The notes: generated by a model not told the origin, from the letters alone. Shown: positions 1-9,326, counted from the first letter of the stretch. The stretch is 54,744 nt of DNA from an uncultured archaeon (GCA_938017985.1 CALIKS010000001.1:1-54744); one strand, 5' to 3'. A program made the numbers and translations.

Positions 1-668
<668 letters not shown>

Positions 669-727
669 GAGAATGCCTAGGGTTGCGGGTCTCTCAGATG
701 GGACGTGGCCCAAAATTTCCTTATTGT

Positions 728-1090
728 TTATTTCAGTAGAGATTGCGTCCTTTTAATTTTTTCAGTGATTATTTCGCGGATTAGGTCGCATGCCTCGATT
801 ATTCTCTTATCCTTAACGCTGTAGTAGATATTCATTCCAGACCTTCGAGCTGTTAGTAATCCCTGTTGTCTCAGGAATGCGAGGTGTTGCGACAAGTTTG
901 ACTGAGGTATGCCGGTCATATTTACAAGATCTGACACTGACAACTCTTCATGCTTAAGTAGGTTTAGGATCAATATTCTTTTAGGATGAGCCAGTCCTTT
1001 GCAGAATTCAGCTTGCACCACGTATAGCTCATCTAATTCGCTTTTTTTAGTGCGTTTTCGATGACTTCGTGATCTCTGAGATGGCTTCAT
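728..1090 (-). CDS. ArsR-family winged-helix transcriptional regulator
   Basis: This 120-residue protein has a basic N-terminal tail (KPSQRSRSHRKRTKKSE) followed by a single winged helix-turn-helix. The segment 'LSVSDLVNMTGIPQSNLSQHLAFLRQQGLL' is the typical ArsR recognition-helix region, followed by the wing 'TARRSGMNIYYSV'. I see no clear pair of metal- or persulfide-sensing cysteines, so the ligand is unknown. It is the last gene of a sulfur-transfer operon and overlaps the upstream flavoprotein gene by 44 nt in another frame, which argues for co-transcription. The simplest inference is that it autoregulates that operon, perhaps in response to sulfur species; this is context only. Confidence 0.85.
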   Translation of the reverse strand: MKPSQRSRSHRKRTKKSELDELYVVQAEFCKGLAHPKRILILNLLKHEELSVSDLVNMTGIPQSNLSQHLAFLRQQGLLTARRSGMNIYYSVKDKRIIEACDLIREIITEKIKRTQSLLK

Positions 1091-2306
1091 GACGATACTG
1101 TCCCTGCCTTACCGTTTTATAGCTTATATCTCTGAAATATAAGTTGAATATCCATTCAAGGTCACCTGATAATACATTCCAATATAATTTACTGAATATT
1201 CGTTTCATTAAGTATTTTATTCGTGATGGATTATTCGGGTTCGGTGGCGACTTGTAGGTCCCAGATATGAATATCGCCCTTCCGAATCCTACCTCCATCG
1301 GACAGTTTATTCTACCCGTATAACCATACTTCTCGCTCATTCCTTCAATTTCTGAGAAAATATTGTTTGCCACTATGACTGACTCTAAATGTGCGACGAC
1401 TCCTGACTTAGAGATTGGAATATCTGTAGCATCACCTATAGCGTATGCATCGTCGTAACTTTTGATAGTCATGTCTGTCCTGTTAGTCGGTATCCATCCA
1501 TCCCTATCCCCTATGCCTGATGCTCTGATTACCGGCGACCCAAAGTGAGGAGGCACAGCTATAAGCATGTCATATCGAAACTCTTCGCCTTCATACGAGT
1601 AGACTTTTCTAAGAGCGTAGTCTACTGACTCAAGGTTAAAGTATGGAACGACTTCGATGCCTCGTTCCTGAAAGAGCCTATCTACAACTTCTGAGACCGC
1701 GGCGGATGGATACGCCCTGCCATAAGGTGTTAAAAACAATATCTCGACATTTTTTCTTATACCCCTTTTTCTGAAGTACTCGTCGATTAGAAAAGCAGCC
1801 TCATTCGGCGACGGAGGACATTTATACGGAACTCCCGCAATAGCAATCAATATTCTGCCCCTCTCAAATTTCTGAAGGGTTTTCCAAATCTTTGCTGATT
1901 CTTCTGGGCTAGTGTGAAAATTTAGGCTTCCCTCGGAAAGCCCAGGAATAGAGCTAGGCATAGCGACGGCACCAGTAGCTATGACTAAATAATCATAAGA
2001 AACTTTTCGTTCCTTATCTGTATCTATTGTTCTATTAGTTAGATCAATATTAACTGCTCTCTCCAGCATCAATCTAATTTCCTTCCTTACTAGGCTAGCC
2101 TCATCTTTGACGAATTTTCTATGGTTGGCTCCCTTAAACGCTATGTCTAGGCTAGCAGGCTGAAAATAGTGGCCATAATTCTCAGCCAGCAATATTAATT
2201 TTATTTCTTGATTTATTATTCTTTTTCTAAGCCTCTTCGCAAGCAGGTTCGCAGTAAGTGTTCCACCTGTTCCCGAACCTATAATAACAATATTTTTAGA
2301 ATTCAT
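1047..2306 (-). CDS. FAD-dependent oxidoreductase, sulfide:quinone oxidoreductase-like
   Basis: The 419-residue protein starts with a dinucleotide-binding fold (VIIGSGTGGTLTANLLAKRL, residues about 6-25). It has a second NAD/FAD segment 'DYLVIATGAVAMP', the 'YKCPPSPNEAAFLIDEYF' segment typical of the SQR/flavocytochrome c sulfide dehydrogenase family (one conserved Cys), and the C-terminal FAD motif 'DDAYAIGDATDIP'. SQR enzymes oxidise sulfide or persulfides and pass electrons to quinone at the membrane. I do not see the full set of three SQR cysteines, so a persulfide or other sulfur substrate is possible. It directly follows tusA (start ATG just past that stop) and overlaps the ArsR gene. 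The start is supported by the glycine-rich motif lying right at the N-terminus. Confidence 0.85.
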   Translation of the reverse strand: MNSKNIVIIGSGTGGTLTANLLAKRLRKRIINQEIKLILLAENYGHYFQPASLDIAFKGANHRKFVKDEASLVRKEIRLMLERAVNIDLTNRTIDTDKERKVSYDYLVIATGAVAMPSSIPGLSEGSLNFHTSPEESAKIWKTLQKFERGRILIAIAGVPYKCPPSPNEAAFLIDEYFRKRGIRKNVEILFLTPYGRAYPSAAVSEVVDRLFQERGIEVVPYFNLESVDYALRKVYSYEGEEFRYDMLIAVPPHFGSPVIRASGIGDRDGWIPTNRTDMTIKSYDDAYAIGDATDIPISKSGVVAHLESVIVANNIFSEIEGMSEKYGYTGRINCPMEVGFGRAIFISGTYKSPPNPNNPSRIKYLMKRIFSKLYWNVLSGDLEWIFNLYFRDISYKTVRQGQYRHEAISEITKSSKTH

Positions 2307-2552
2307 CTATCTAGCCTTTTTTACTTTTATTATTATTCGGGTATGGCCTTCTTCTTCAATTATATCGATAATTTCGCTTCCGCTTTTCTTTGTCCATGCT
2401 TTGACATCACTCTTTGCTGCGGGGTCGGTTGCGAGTAGTTCTAATATGTCCCCGTCATTACTTTCTTTATAAGCCTTAAATAATTCTGTTATTGGACCTG
2501 GACAGTATGTCCCTCTAGCATCAACAATTTTTCGTCTAGTTTCAGTAGACAA
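2307..2552 (-). CDS. tusA: TusA-family sulfur carrier protein
   Basis: This 81-residue protein has the TusA/SirA signature 'DARGTYCPGPI' with the Cys-Pro-X-Pro motif near residue 17; the cysteine carries a persulfide. The rest fits the family's small alpha/beta fold (LELLATDPAAKSDVKAWTKKSG, then IIKVKK). TusA proteins pass sulfur between DsrE-type proteins and acceptors. The start is a TTG codon preceded by a GGTGAGG ribosome-binding site that overlaps the end of the upstream dsrE2-like gene. It lies between DsrE2-like and SQR-like genes, a known sulfur-oxidation or sulfur-relay grouping. Confidence 0.9.
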   Translation of the reverse strand: MSTETRRKIVDARGTYCPGPITELFKAYKESNDGDILELLATDPAAKSDVKAWTKKSGSEIIDIIEEEGHTRIIIKVKKAR

Positions 2553-2564
2553 AGCCCCTCACCG

Positions 2565-3065
2565 CTAGATAAAGATGATCTGTCCCCCCTCGCTTAATTG
2601 GAGGAATGTAGCGGCTCCGACTATTTCGTCAACTTCTGGAATTAAGTCCTCTTTACTCACACCCATCACGTCCATCGTTGTTGAGCATGCATACAGCTTA
2701 ACTCCATTATCCTTAGCATTTTTTATCAACTCGACTATCGTCGGCAGCTTAACTTTTTTTATCCTATTCTTAATCATTCTCGTCACCATCGAAGTCATTC
2801 CTGGTAGCATTCCCAAGATATTTGGTAATGGAAGTGCTGGGTTGCCGACTGATGAAAGCTTAAGATTGTTGACTTTTTTCTTGCTAATAACGTTCATCCC
2901 CCAAAAAGTGAAAAACATGTTTACCTCTATCCCCATTGCTGTTGCTGTTGTGGCTATCATAAATGCAGGATAGACCATGTCTAAGGTACACTTTGAAAGT
3001 ACTATAGAAATCTTTGAGACAGTTGCAGGACCTATGCTGTTTTTAATATCTGCATCTTTATTCAT
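2565..3065 (-). CDS. DsrE2-like sulfurtransferase (DsrE/DsrF superfamily)
   Basis: The protein has 166 residues. The pattern 'KISIVLSKCTLDMVYPAFMIATTATAMGIEVNMFFTFWG' followed by 'LPNILGMLPGMTSMVTRMIKNRI' and 'VKLYACSTTMDVMGV' is typical of DsrE2/peroxiredoxin-like sulfurtransferases. Candidate persulfide cysteines are in 'SKCTLD' and 'YACSTT'. The hydrophobic 'AFMIATTATAMG' segment is part of the fold or a weak membrane contact. It is the first gene of the operon dsrE2-tusA-flavoprotein-arsR and probably exchanges sulfur with the neighbouring TusA. The start is ATG at 3065. Confidence 0.87.
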   Translation of the reverse strand: MNKDADIKNSIGPATVSKISIVLSKCTLDMVYPAFMIATTATAMGIEVNMFFTFWGMNVISKKKVNNLKLSSVGNPALPLPNILGMLPGMTSMVTRMIKNRIKKVKLPTIVELIKNAKDNGVKLYACSTTMDVMGVSKEDLIPEVDEIVGAATFLQLSEGGQIIFI

Positions 3066-3129
3066 TAGCTTATCACTATATTAGCATTTCCTAATTAGCT
3101 AATAAACCTATCTTTTGATTTTATAATGT

Positions 3130-4758
3130 TCATCCCTTATATGATGATGTGAGAAAGTCTGGTAGTACTTTTTCTGTTTTTGTAATTCTTGCATCTAACA
3201 CGTTTACACCTCCATTTTTTAGAGAGTATTTGATAAACTCATTTACATCCTTCCTACTCAAGGCTACGGATGAGTATGCTCCATAGGCCTCAGCAATCTT
3301 ATCTATCTTTGGACTTGTGTATTCGCAGGCAATTAATCTTCCTTCAAAGCTTCTTTCTTGATAGTCTCTAATCGAGCCGTAGCCCGAGTCATTCATTACA
3401 ATAACTGATAAGTCAATGCCCAACTCGACAGCCGTTGCGAGCTCTTGGCTAGACATCATAAAGCTCCCATCACCCACGAATGCAAATACTGTCTTATCGG
3501 GCTGTGCAAGTTTTGCACCAATTGCAGCGGGCAATGCAAAACCCATCGAAGAATTACCTGCTGTGCAGAGGTACTTCCTCGGCCCACTTACCTTGACCCT
3601 AGTAATTGTATGCCAGAAAGAATATCCAGTATCCACTGAGATGATGCTATCACTAGGCATTAGGCTTAAGGCCTCTGATACAACGCCTGATGCTGTAAGC
3701 ACTTCATTCTTCATAGATTCGAAGCAACTCGACTCTCGACGTACATATTTTTTATACCAGTCTTTATCAATCTTCATATCCGTAATCCTTGATTTGATCA
3801 TCTTTAAGAGTAATTCAAGAAACGCCTTGACATCCGCATTTACTGCAAGCGTCGGTTTATAGTTTCTGCCTAATTCTTCAGAGTCAATGTCTACATGAAT
3901 AAGTTCTTTCATTTTTAATCTCCACCCCCCTGTCGACCTCTCTGAAAATCTGCATCCTAGCGCTAAGACTAAGTCGGCCTCAGAGGCGCAGGCAAGTGAT
4001 TCCTGAGTAAATAATTGTCCTATGAATTTTGGGTCAAACTCGTCAAAAGCGCCTTTTCCCATGATAGTCGTGCAAACGGGTGCATGGAGAATATTGGCTA
4101 GATATGCTGCTTCTCGGCAAGCATCTGAAGATACTACCCCACCTCCTAGAATAATTAGTATTTTTGAAGACCTTGTAATTAAGTCGAGCGCATTTTTCAC
4201 CTCATCTACTGTTGGATATTTTATTTGAGTCTCAGGGATTTCATAATGCACGGTCTCTGTCTCTTCTAGCAGATAGTCAAAGGGTAATTCAATGAAGACT
4301 GGTCTCCTTCTGCCACTGAGTGATAAATGATATGCATTACTCACTACTTTAAGTATCTCTGAGGGATGTGTAGGCCTAATCGATAATTTAGTAATGGGCT
4401 TGAAAATTGATAATTGGTCATATTCATGTATTGCTCCTTTTCCCCAGTTATTTGTCTTTATTCCTCCAGCTAACACGATTAGTGGTTGAGAATCGAGGTA
4501 GGCATTGGCTACTGCTGATAATGCATTAGTAGCTCCGGGACCAGCTGCTAGTAGACATACTCCGGGCTTGCCGCTCGCTCTTGCATATCCATCAGCCATA
4601 CATGCAGCACCATTCTCATGACGCGCCAAGACGTGTCTAATCTTGTTAGAATTTCTCAATGCGTCATAAATTGGAAGTGTATGTACGCCCGGAAGCCCAA
4701 ATATGTATTCTATGCCAAGCCGTTCTAATAGAGAAACTAACGCGTCTGCAATCTTCAA
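3130..4758 (-). CDS. Thiamine pyrophosphate-dependent enzyme, acetolactate synthase-like
   Basis: At 542 residues it has the family's usual length. The N-terminal Pyr domain contains 'ARHENGAACMADGYARASGKPGV' with the conserved activating Glu. The C-terminal PP domain has the TPP motif 'GDGSFMMSSQELATAVELG ... VMNDSGYGSI' (GDG to N). Acetolactate synthase, benzoylformate decarboxylase, sulfoacetaldehyde acetyltransferase and oxalyl-CoA decarboxylase share this layout, so the exact reaction is open. No ilvN-like regulatory subunit or other ilv gene is nearby, which argues against a standard branched-chain role. The start is TTG at 4758 with a GAGG site about 7 nt upstream; there is no ATG alternative near the family N-terminus. 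Confidence 0.88.
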   Translation of the reverse strand: MKIADALVSLLERLGIEYIFGLPGVHTLPIYDALRNSNKIRHVLARHENGAACMADGYARASGKPGVCLLAAGPGATNALSAVANAYLDSQPLIVLAGGIKTNNWGKGAIHEYDQLSIFKPITKLSIRPTHPSEILKVVSNAYHLSLSGRRRPVFIELPFDYLLEETETVHYEIPETQIKYPTVDEVKNALDLITRSSKILIILGGGVVSSDACREAAYLANILHAPVCTTIMGKGAFDEFDPKFIGQLFTQESLACASEADLVLALGCRFSERSTGGWRLKMKELIHVDIDSEELGRNYKPTLAVNADVKAFLELLLKMIKSRITDMKIDKDWYKKYVRRESSCFESMKNEVLTASGVVSEALSLMPSDSIISVDTGYSFWHTITRVKVSGPRKYLCTAGNSSMGFALPAAIGAKLAQPDKTVFAFVGDGSFMMSSQELATAVELGIDLSVIVMNDSGYGSIRDYQERSFEGRLIACEYTSPKIDKIAEAYGAYSSVALSRKDVNEFIKYSLKNGGVNVLDARITKTEKVLPDFLTSSYKG

Positions 4759-4874
4759 ATCTAAATCCTCAATAAATAGAAAAATAATAGCTATATATGT
4801 ATATGTTATGACTTAAAAATTATTTAGGAGTAGTTAGAAAAGTTATTTTTTAGTTCATAGTATTATTGGTCAGT

Positions 4875-6134
4875 ATGGCTTCTTTTGATTCTCTATGGAT
4901 ATGGGAGGATGAACGAATTAGAAAAAGGCTAAGTTGGTACTTAGGCGTCTCTATCAATAAGTATCCTGCTAAATATTTAATATGTAAAAGGATACCCGCC
5001 GAGTTCAATGCTGAACAGGAAGAAAAGGAACTATGGAGTATTCATCAGAATTGTGCGAAAAAATTCCAAGAAATATGGAAAGGCATCAAGAATGGTGAAT
5101 TAAGGTTAAATGAATTAGAAGTTGCGAGCCAGAGTTTTTTGGATCTAAAAGTTGAGTTGGTACAGAGAATGGTTAGACATTGTAATTTCTGCCGATGGAA
5201 TTGCAGGATTAACAGGATAGAAGAGCGTAAGACAGGGACGTGTCAGCTAGGAAGAATTAGCCGCGTCTCAACATATTTCCACCACATGGGTGAGGAACTC
5301 CCAATTAGAGGAAGAAAAGGGTCGGGCACAATCTTCTTTACCTCCTGCAATATGCGTTGCGGTTTCTGCCAAAACGGCGATATAAGTAAGGACAAGGACA
5401 ATGGAATAATCATTTCTCCAAGACAATTAGCAATGATGATGTGGGAACTGAGAGTTGAGGGATGTCATAATGTAAATCTTGTTGGAGGCGAACCCACAAT
5501 ACATCTACACACCATCGTTGAAGCCATTAATCATCTCGATAGAATTAACCCTACTCCAGAGGAATTACAATATATATGGTGCGTCAAGTCAGACTATTTC
5601 TATACGTTCAGAAGAAATTTTTCTGACGCGACTCATCAAGGAATCATTAATGTTCCAGTACTATGGAATAGTAATATGTTTATGAGTTTGGAGACGCTTT
5701 ATATTCTTAGAGAACTGGTAGACATATGGCTGCCAGACTTCAAGTTTGGAAATGATAAGTGCTCTCTGAGACTTGCTAGAACACCATGGTATTGGGATAC
5801 AGTTTCTCGTAACCATAAATTAATTTATGACTGGGGCGAAGACATAATTATTAGGCATTTAGTAATGCCTAACCATGTTGAGTGCTGTACAAAGCCGATC
5901 CTGGAATGGATTTCTAAAAACATGCCAGATGTACCCATCAACGTTATGGATCAGTACCGGCCAGAATGTTTTGCTGACCCTACATCACCTAGCTTTGATC
6001 ATAAATTGTCAGATATTGCTAGGAGACCGACACCGCGCGAAATAATTGAAGCTTACAGCTATGCTAAAAAACTTGGTCTTAATTTTGAATCAATAAGTTG
6101 GGAGAAGAACGTTACTGGATTAAAACTGATTTGA
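4875..6134 (+). CDS. Radical SAM protein, PflX / PFL-activase-like
   Basis: This 419-residue protein carries the radical SAM cluster motif 'CNMRCGFCQNGDIS' (CxxxCxxC) in the context 'GSGTIFFTSCNMRC', as in the PflX branch (COG1313). An N-terminal cysteine set ('CNFCRWNCRINRIEERKTGTC') precedes it, also typical of that branch. Downstream 'NLVGGEPTIH' is the GGE motif that binds the SAM amino group. PflX-type proteins are predicted glycyl-radical activators, but no glycyl-radical enzyme is in this window and the substrate is unknown. I use ATG at 4875; an in-frame TTG at 4866 would add three residues. Confidence 0.88.
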   Translation: MASFDSLWIWEDERIRKRLSWYLGVSINKYPAKYLICKRIPAEFNAEQEEKELWSIHQNCAKKFQEIWKGIKNGELRLNELEVASQSFLDLKVELVQRMVRHCNFCRWNCRINRIEERKTGTCQLGRISRVSTYFHHMGEELPIRGRKGSGTIFFTSCNMRCGFCQNGDISKDKDNGIIISPRQLAMMMWELRVEGCHNVNLVGGEPTIHLHTIVEAINHLDRINPTPEELQYIWCVKSDYFYTFRRNFSDATHQGIINVPVLWNSNMFMSLETLYILRELVDIWLPDFKFGNDKCSLRLARTPWYWDTVSRNHKLIYDWGEDIIIRHLVMPNHVECCTKPILEWISKNMPDVPINVMDQYRPECFADPTSPSFDHKLSDIARRPTPREIIEAYSYAKKLGLNFESISWEKNVTGLKLI

Positions 6135-6136
6135 CC

Positions 6137-6595
6137 TTATCTCTCAGATAGATGGATATTTTTTGCCTTATTGATGAGTTGGGTCGTACTGTACCTCCTT
6201 CTTGATAAAAGTTTTGGCGCCTTTACTATTTTTATTTTCCATTTTTTTGTCGTCGCTTCTTTTTGAAAAGCATTCATTATGCTTTTTTGGTCGTATCCAA
6301 AGACAACTACGTCGGGTCTATATTTTTCAATGATTTTCTTAAAACTCATTGGATTGAAACCAAGCACGGCTTTATCAACGTATTTAATAGAGTTAACAAT
6401 CTTGAGCCTATCATTTTCTGATAGGATGGGCTTTCTCCTCTTTCTTCTGAGCACCGTTTCGTCCCGTGCAATTACTACGATCAGTCTTCCATCTTTGCCT
6501 GCAAGTTTTTTGGCAAATTTTAACAGAAAGATGTGTCCAGGATGTATTAGATCGAAGACACCGCTAGTAATGACGGTTCTTGGATTCTTTACCAT
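6137..6595 (-). CDS. ribL: Cytidylyltransferase-like nucleotidyltransferase, probable archaeal FAD synthetase RibL
   Basis: The protein has 152 residues. The nucleotidyltransferase signature 'TSGVFDLIHPGHIFLLKFAKKL' (HxGH) is at residues about 10-31, with the later motif 'KPILSENDRLKIVNSIKYVD' (matching the S-R/N-x-x-R region). Length and motifs match archaeal RibL, which adenylates or cytidylates FMN to make FAD; glycerol-3-phosphate cytidylyltransferases look similar, so substrate is inferred. It overlaps the 3' end of the diphthine synthase-DUF357 gene by 7 nt, indicating an operon. It converges with the radical SAM gene, ending 2 nt from that stop. Confidence 0.8.
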   Translation of the reverse strand: MVKNPRTVITSGVFDLIHPGHIFLLKFAKKLAGKDGRLIVVIARDETVLRRKRRKPILSENDRLKIVNSIKYVDKAVLGFNPMSFKKIIEKYRPDVVVFGYDQKSIMNAFQKEATTKKWKIKIVKAPKLLSRRRYSTTQLINKAKNIHLSER

Positions 6596-7623
6596 TCAAA
6601 TGACACCTTTCTAAGCATTCTCAAGCAATCAAGCAGTCCCTCTGCATAAGAGATTGCGATTAATGAATCTTCGAGTCTTCCGGAATAGATAAAGTTCTTT
6701 GAATCCTCTACGTATGAAGTGACAACATTAATAATATCCTGCGCATATTCATCGAGCACTTGTTTATCAATTTTCTCTAATGCATTTCTAGTCTTAATGA
6801 TATATTTCTCAGCCCTCTTTTTTGATACATTAACTGGAACATACGTATCAATTAGTCTCGGGTCACAGCTAGCGATAGTTTTTAGTGCCTCTTTTTCGAT
6901 AAAGTGCAATTCACCTGGAATGATTAAGACATGTGGGGGTGGAGGAAGAACGAGTCTTGGAAGCGTCTTGATTAGGTCGCATTTTTTTGTCATAGATGGT
7001 ATGCCGACATGCGCGAGAGCAACTGCGATTTTTTCTTCACCGAATAGTCCTAGCCCCATCCTTTCTTCTGTCTTGATTAAGTAATTTGTAGCTTCCCCTA
7101 TTGTTAATCCGCCTCCAGCAGTATCGAGCAAGAGTAGAGTGTGAAGACCCATTTCTTGATTACGAGCAATGACGTGATAAATTCCTTCTAATACCTCATA
7201 TGTGGCGGCTTTTGGAATGGTTACTGTCCTACCAAACTTGTAGGAGGAAAGCCCAGAACAACTTATCGCTGCTGAGACAATAGATACTCCGTGAATTAGC
7301 TCTGTATTCACTCTTCTCTTTATGGCTTCAATTAGTATTGAGATGTGCGTAGTGGCTATAAATGGATCGCCTGTGACGGCAATAGAGACTATTTTTTCTC
7401 TTGCTTCGTCTATCAAGTCGTGTATGTGGTCTTCAAGTACTTCTCTGTTTGCATGTACTAATCTTTCTTTTAGCATTTCTCTTAGGTATCCCTCCAAGTC
7501 TGGCGAGATGTAGCCAGTATACTTGTCTAAGTAGACCTTTTCAGATGATAGTAATGCATCTTCCGCTGCTTTTGTGAGATAATTCCTAGTGCCAAGTCCT
7601 ATGCCGACGAATCTAAGCGTCAT
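6589..7623 (-). CDS. dphB: Diphthine synthase (DphB) fused to a C-terminal DUF357 domain
   Basis: Residues 1 to about 258 match archaeal diphthine synthase: 'MTLRFVGIGLGTRNYLTKAAEDALLSSEKVYLDKYTG' at the N-terminus, 'VTGDPFIATTH' and 'HGVSIVSAAISCSGLSSYKFGRTVTIP'. This SAM-dependent methylase modifies the EF-2 histidine on the way to diphthamide; EF-2 itself is at 36620-38809. Standard DphB has about 260 residues, but this protein has 344. The extra C-terminal part (about 265-344, with 'SYVEDSKNFIYSGRLEDSLIAISYAEGLLDCLRML') looks like the helical DUF357 domain. It overlaps the start of ribL by 7 nt. The fold of the extension is recognised by pattern only. Confidence 0.9.
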   Translation of the reverse strand: MTLRFVGIGLGTRNYLTKAAEDALLSSEKVYLDKYTGYISPDLEGYLREMLKERLVHANREVLEDHIHDLIDEAREKIVSIAVTGDPFIATTHISILIEAIKRRVNTELIHGVSIVSAAISCSGLSSYKFGRTVTIPKAATYEVLEGIYHVIARNQEMGLHTLLLLDTAGGGLTIGEATNYLIKTEERMGLGLFGEEKIAVALAHVGIPSMTKKCDLIKTLPRLVLPPPPHVLIIPGELHFIEKEALKTIASCDPRLIDTYVPVNVSKKRAEKYIIKTRNALEKIDKQVLDEYAQDIINVVTSYVEDSKNFIYSGRLEDSLIAISYAEGLLDCLRMLRKVSFEW

Positions 7624-7713
7624 CCTACCAAACTTCTTCTATTTGTCAGTAATTATATCTATTCTTTCCCGTATCGTGAAAATATTTTAGTAATAATTTA
7701 CTAAAGAGTATTG

Positions 7714-8751
7714 ATGAAGGGCGTTATCCTCGCTGCTGGGCGTGGTAAGCGATTAAGTCCTCTTACATCTACAAGGCCGAAGCATCTTTTACCCATTATT
7801 GATAAACCGCTCGTAAGACACGTTGCTGAGGCATTGGCCGAGGCGGGAGTAAACGAAGCATGCATTGTGATAGGGTACAAATCTGAAATGATAAAAGACA
7901 CCTTCAAAGATTTTAGCAAAATGAAAATAACATTTGCGGTTCAGAAAGAACAGCTTGGAACTGCTGACGCATTATTATATGCCGAAGAATTTATCGGAAA
8001 AGAAGAAAAATTTGTCCTGGTTTACGGAGATCTTACCATTGAGCCTGAACCTCTGAAAGAACTTATCAATATAGTTGGCTCAGTTTATGATGGAGGTCTA
8101 ATTGGAATAAGACATCTCGATTCGAAGAGATTCGGAATTATAGTACTTAAAGATGGGTTCTTGGAAAGTATCGTCGAAAAACCAGAAATTGCTCCACCCA
8201 CCTCTCTAGTCAATTCAGGAATCTACATACTACCCCATGAAATATTTAAGGCCTCAAGGAAGATTGAGAAATCAACAAGAGGAGAATATGAATTAACAGA
8301 TGCTATTACGTCTCTAGTAAAAGGGGGACGCAGGATAATTGTTTATGAATCAGAAGGCGAGTGGTGGTTTGATGTGGGGCACCCATCGGACCTGTTAGCG
8401 GCAAATCTCAGGCGTTTAAAGCTCAGCAAAAATTTTAGAAAGGAGGTTTTAACAATAAATGACTCATACATGGACAACGATGTTTATGTCTCTGATAATG
8501 TATGTATTGAATCTTCCGTCATAATGAGAAACGTTAAGATTGAAAGAGGTGCATCTATTCAATATTCTCTCATCCTAGAAAATGCAGTTATTAATTCACA
8601 TGCCTCCCTAAGGTATTGCATAATTGGTGAGAACGCTGAGATAGGAGAGGGCTCTTCTCTAATTGGTGAACTATCTAGTCCAATAGTTGTAGGTCCAGGA
8701 GTTAAGGTTCCATCTAGTACTAGATGCATTTCGGGTGCTCTCTTTCAATAA
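7714..8751 (+). CDS. Sugar-1-phosphate nucleotidyltransferase with left-handed beta-helix tail
   Basis: The 345-residue protein begins with the NTP_transferase signature 'MKGVILAAGRGKRLSPLTSTRPKHLLPI', followed by 'QLGTADALLYAEEFIG' and 'VLVYGDLTIEP' (the metal-binding Asp region). The C-terminal part (about 240-345) has hexapeptide-like repeats ('NDVYVSDNVCIESSVIMRNVKIERGASIQYSLI'). This architecture matches archaeal glucose-1-phosphate thymidylyl/uridylyltransferases and bifunctional GlcNAc-1-P enzymes; the sugar cannot be read off. It would supply nucleotide sugars for glycosylation such as the locus at 14.5-18.8 kb. ATG at 7714 is taken as the start; TTG at 7711 adds one residue. Its 3' end overlaps the convergent DUF99 gene by 7 nt. 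Confidence 0.88.
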   Translation: MKGVILAAGRGKRLSPLTSTRPKHLLPIIDKPLVRHVAEALAEAGVNEACIVIGYKSEMIKDTFKDFSKMKITFAVQKEQLGTADALLYAEEFIGKEEKFVLVYGDLTIEPEPLKELINIVGSVYDGGLIGIRHLDSKRFGIIVLKDGFLESIVEKPEIAPPTSLVNSGIYILPHEIFKASRKIEKSTRGEYELTDAITSLVKGGRRIIVYESEGEWWFDVGHPSDLLAANLRRLKLSKNFRKEVLTINDSYMDNDVYVSDNVCIESSVIMRNVKIERGASIQYSLILENAVINSHASLRYCIIGENAEIGEGSSLIGELSSPIVVGPGVKVPSSTRCISGALFQ

Positions 8752-9326
8752 GTAAAATTCTCAATGATTGTTCTAGCTAGTATTTTTGCTATTCTTAATG
8801 GTTCGGGAATCTTGCCGCTAATCGTTAGTTTGTTCAGTATTGTCTTTGCCTCGCTGAGTGATAGTCCTATTCTTCTTATGTAGAGAGTATGGTTAGTCCA
8901 GATCTTAACCTCCTCTCTCGGCCCATTCATCTCATATATTTCTAGTCTTTTCTCCCAGTCGTCTGGAAATCTTCTCTTAATATTTTCAGATAGCCCCTCT
9001 GAAGGTCTATAGGTAATGCATAATAGTGGGAGAGCCGTAAAACTAGAAACTGCGTTAAGATCAATTATATTAAATAGGCTAATTATGCAACCATTCAGCA
9101 TAATTAAATTTATGTCATTTCTGTTTAATTTCTGATACATTTTAATTATGGCTTCTGTCGAGTCCATGCCCTTTACAGCACATTTTCCAAATACGAAGCC
9201 GTCGATTATACCATCAGCCCTCATTACGACTCCTGCGAGCGATGCGTGTGTAGAGGATGCTTCTCTAAAGCTCTCGGCTATTCCCAAAACTCTATACGCC
9301 TTCTTAAATGGTGTAAACTTCTTCAT
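8745..9326 (-). CDS. DUF99 family protein (endonuclease V-like fold), divergent active site
   Basis: This 193-residue protein follows the DUF99/UPF0215 pattern: 'RVLGIAESF', then 'AGVVMRADGIIDGFVFGKCAVKGMDSTEAIIKMYQKL', 'LIMLNGCIISLFNIIDLNAV' and 'LPLLCITYRP'. The family has an RNase H/endonuclease V-like fold. As I recall the family, the N-terminal motif is usually G-I-D-D-(x)-P/F with acidic residues at the presumed metal site; here it reads G-I-A-E-S-F, so the first Asp is replaced by Ala. It may be catalytically altered or use another acidic residue. Its 3' end overlaps the sugar nucleotidyltransferase gene from the other strand. Start ATG at 9326. Confidence 0.78.
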   Translation of the reverse strand: MKKFTPFKKAYRVLGIAESFREASSTHASLAGVVMRADGIIDGFVFGKCAVKGMDSTEAIIKMYQKLNRNDINLIMLNGCIISLFNIIDLNAVSSFTALPLLCITYRPSEGLSENIKRRFPDDWEKRLEIYEMNGPREEVKIWTNHTLYIRRIGLSLSEAKTILNKLTISGKIPEPLRIAKILARTIIENFTY

